Positions 33,452 through 35,169 of a stretch of DNA of 35,169 bases are shown piece by piece (the first letter of the stretch is position 1; every line of letters begins with the position of its first letter). Source of the DNA: Nitrospira sp. (GTDB taxonomy: Bacteria > Nitrospirota > Nitrospiria > Nitrospirales > Nitrospiraceae); assembly GCA_019636815.1 (NCBI GenBank), contig JAHBWT010000042.1, forward strand, positions 1-35,169, read 5' to 3'. The position numbers and the translations under genes are program-made. Below the pieces are notes generated by a model that worked only from the letters and a program-made list of their open reading frames with translations, ran no database searches and had not been told where the DNA came from.

Positions 33452-35169
33452 ATGATCGCTCAAGACCTTGGAACCCATAAGAAAAGGGAAGTTCTCTCGG
33501 CTGCAAGCCTGAAAAAACCGCATATGGCCAAACCGCCTCGTAAGATGACGATGGAGCGCAGCCTTTTGGATTGCATCGCCTATCATGGGTTGATCAGCCA
33601 GGTCGATCTGGATACAGCGGTGGAGGAGTCCTTATCACGGGAAGTGGATCTGGAGACCATCTTGATCGAAAAATACCGGGTGCCAAAGGCTGCACTTGGG
33701 TCGGCGCTCAGCGAATTCTATCAATGCCCCTATGTCGCCTATGACGAGCGAACCGTCATCGATTCGGAACTTTTAAAAAATCTGAGTGCCGATTATCTCA
33801 GAAGAAGCTCCTGGGTTCCTCTGAAACGCCAGGGGACCGTGCTCGACATCGTCATCAACGACCCTCACGACTTAGAGAAAGGCCTCGATATCCGGCGTGC
33901 ATTCCCCGGTACGACGATCCGTTTTTCCGTCGGACTTCGGCGCGACATCGACCAATACCTCCTTGTCGCAACAGGGCAGGCTAACAGAGGGTCGATCACC
34001 GAGATTCTTGGTGAACTCGTCGATGAAGCCGCCGTCGAGCGGAGCCTCGACGGCGAGCCTGGGGAAGTCGACGAACATGATTCCGCCATCGTGCGTCTGG
34101 CGAACCAGGTGATCGCCGAGGCCTACCGGTTGGGAGCCTCCGATGTGCACATTGAACCCTATTCGGGTCGCAAAGAGACAGCCGTACGGTTCCGTGTTGA
34201 CGGGAGTTGTTTCACCTACATGAGAATTCCAGCGGCCTACCGCCGTGCGATCGTTTCGCGCCTTAAGATCATGGCCAACTTGGACATCGCCGAGCGGCGC
34301 AAACCTCAAGACGGAAAGATCCGTTACAAACTGGCGAAGGACCGCGAAATCGAATTGCGCGTCGCCACGCTACCGACCGCCGGAGACAACGAAGATGTCG
34401 TGCTGCGGCTTCTCACGGCAAAGGAAACGATGCCGTTGGAGGCCATGGACTTTTCTCCGGAGGTTCTGCAAACCGTCAAAGAACTGTCCGAACGTCCGTA
34501 TGGAATTTTTCTTTGCGTCGGGCCGACCGGTTCAGGGAAAACCACCACGTTGCATGCGGTGATGAAACACATCAACACCGATGAGCGAAAGATCTGGACG
34601 GCGGAAGACCCCATCGAAATCACGCAGGATGGTTTGAGGCAGGTCCAGGTGCATCCCAAGATCGGGTTCACCTTTGCCGCCGCGATGCGCGCATTCCTTC
34701 GGGCCGATCCGGACGTGATCATGATCGGAGAGATGCGCGATAAAGAAACGGCCGATATCGCGATAGAAGCGTCGCTCACTGGTCACTTGGTGATGAGCAC
34801 GCTGCACACCAACAGTGCGGTGGAAACAGTCATCCGATTACTCGACATGGGGTGCGATTCGTTCAACTTTGCCGATGCGATGTTGGGAATACTCGCGATG
34901 CGCCTCTGTAAGCGCATCTGCCTCCATTGCAAAGAAAGCTACCACCCTACGCAGCAGGAATACGATGAGCTGGCGCATGGGTATGGAGCCCGCTATTGGG
35001 AGAAGCTGGGCGTCACATACACGGAGGACTTTACCCTCTATCGCGGACGGGGCTGCGAGGCGTGCAATCACACCGGCTTCAAGGGACGGGTGGCCCTGCA
35101 CGAGCTACTCGTCGGGTCAGAAGAGATCAAGAATCTGATTCAAGGGAGAGCGCGAAGCGCTGAAATCCT
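33452..35169 (+). CDS. pilB: Type IV pilus/type II secretion assembly ATPase PilB/GspE (partial)
   Basis: This hexameric cytoplasmic ATPase powers pilin or pseudopilin polymerisation. From the ATG at 33452 the frame is open to the right edge (572 codons). After an N-terminal T2SSE_N-type domain it shows SDVHIEPY, Walker A GPTGSGKT (357-364), the Asp box EDPIEIT, Walker B LRADPDVIMIGEMRD (GEIRD more usual), the His box GHLVMSTLHTNSA and a four-Cys zinc site (CKRICLHC... and CEAC). Only the last few residues are cut. It follows the PilX-like gene by 99 bases. PilB and GspE cannot be told apart by eye; the minor-pilin context slightly favours the pilus. Confidence 0.9.
   Translation, partial: MIAQDLGTHKKREVLSAASLKKPHMAKPPRKMTMERSLLDCIAYHGLISQVDLDTAVEESLSREVDLETILIEKYRVPKAALGSALSEFYQCPYVAYDERTVIDSELLKNLSADYLRRSSWVPLKRQGTVLDIVINDPHDLEKGLDIRRAFPGTTIRFSVGLRRDIDQYLLVATGQANRGSITEILGELVDEAAVERSLDGEPGEVDEHDSAIVRLANQVIAEAYRLGASDVHIEPYSGRKETAVRFRVDGSCFTYMRIPAAYRRAIVSRLKIMANLDIAERRKPQDGKIRYKLAKDREIELRVATLPTAGDNEDVVLRLLTAKETMPLEAMDFSPEVLQTVKELSERPYGIFLCVGPTGSGKTTTLHAVMKHINTDERKIWTAEDPIEITQDGLRQVQVHPKIGFTFAAAMRAFLRADPDVIMIGEMRDKETADIAIEASLTGHLVMSTLHTNSAVETVIRLLDMGCDSFNFADAMLGILAMRLCKRICLHCKESYHPTQQEYDELAHGYGARYWEKLGVTYTEDFTLYRGRGCEACNHTGFKGRVALHELLVGSEEIKNLIQGRARSAEI

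Noticed and set aside
1-35169. CRISPR arrays, rRNA genes, integrases or transposases
   Set aside because: No regularly spaced direct repeats, rRNA sequence or recognisable recombinase/transposase frames were seen on either strand.

Overview
The window looks like a chromosomal stretch from a Gram-negative, amino-acid-prototrophic bacterium, most likely Nitrospira or a close relative. That placement is inference from gene order, moderately high GC, IHF-alpha, a LapA-type membrane protein, AlaC-type aminotransferase, citramalate synthase and type IV pilus/type II secretion genes. No marker here proves it.

Positions 1-4966 (minus strand) carry a compact housekeeping operon read pdxJ > nnr > tsaE > lapA-like > mutS. 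The last genes overlap by 4-8 bases, and mutS runs off the left edge without its ATPase domain. A divergent promoter at 5171-5199 drives the plus-strand operon alaC > hom > thrC > apgM-like > lysC (5278-11300), covering aspartate-family/threonine synthesis. The apgM-like product sits where a homoserine kinase would be expected but has lost several hallmark residues of its superfamily.

Positions 11320-22211 form an accessory defence/toxin-antitoxin island between lysC and cimA. It holds a RelBE-like pair whose toxin has an internal deletion and frameshift, hsdR and hsdS, an OLD-family ATPase-TOPRIM nuclease, a HicBA pair, hsdM interrupted by one in-frame amber codon, a GIY-YIG protein with a C-terminal DNA-binding-like module, and then a graveyard of frameshifted or truncated small genes (DUF4258-like, DUF2283-like, DUF4926-like). 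Three further fragments of an hsdM 5' end are scattered at 18048, 21083 and 22185, one with a 24-base insertion. The type I system therefore looks like a degenerate or half-dismantled locus with an unusual order (R-S-OLD-HicBA-M-GIY).

From 22305 housekeeping resumes: cimA, ihfA, a MerR regulator, tRNA-Pro(GGG) with a terminator, surE, dedA, cysS and rlmB, then a convergent stand-alone LuxR-type HTH gene. The right end (29127-35169) is a pilus/secretion block: prepilin peptidase, four overlapping or closely spaced prepilin-like genes (FimT/GspH, PilV/GspI, PilW/GspJ and PilX-like) and a PilB/GspE ATPase cut by the right edge. A near-perfect 20-base palindrome lies just upstream of the prepilin genes.
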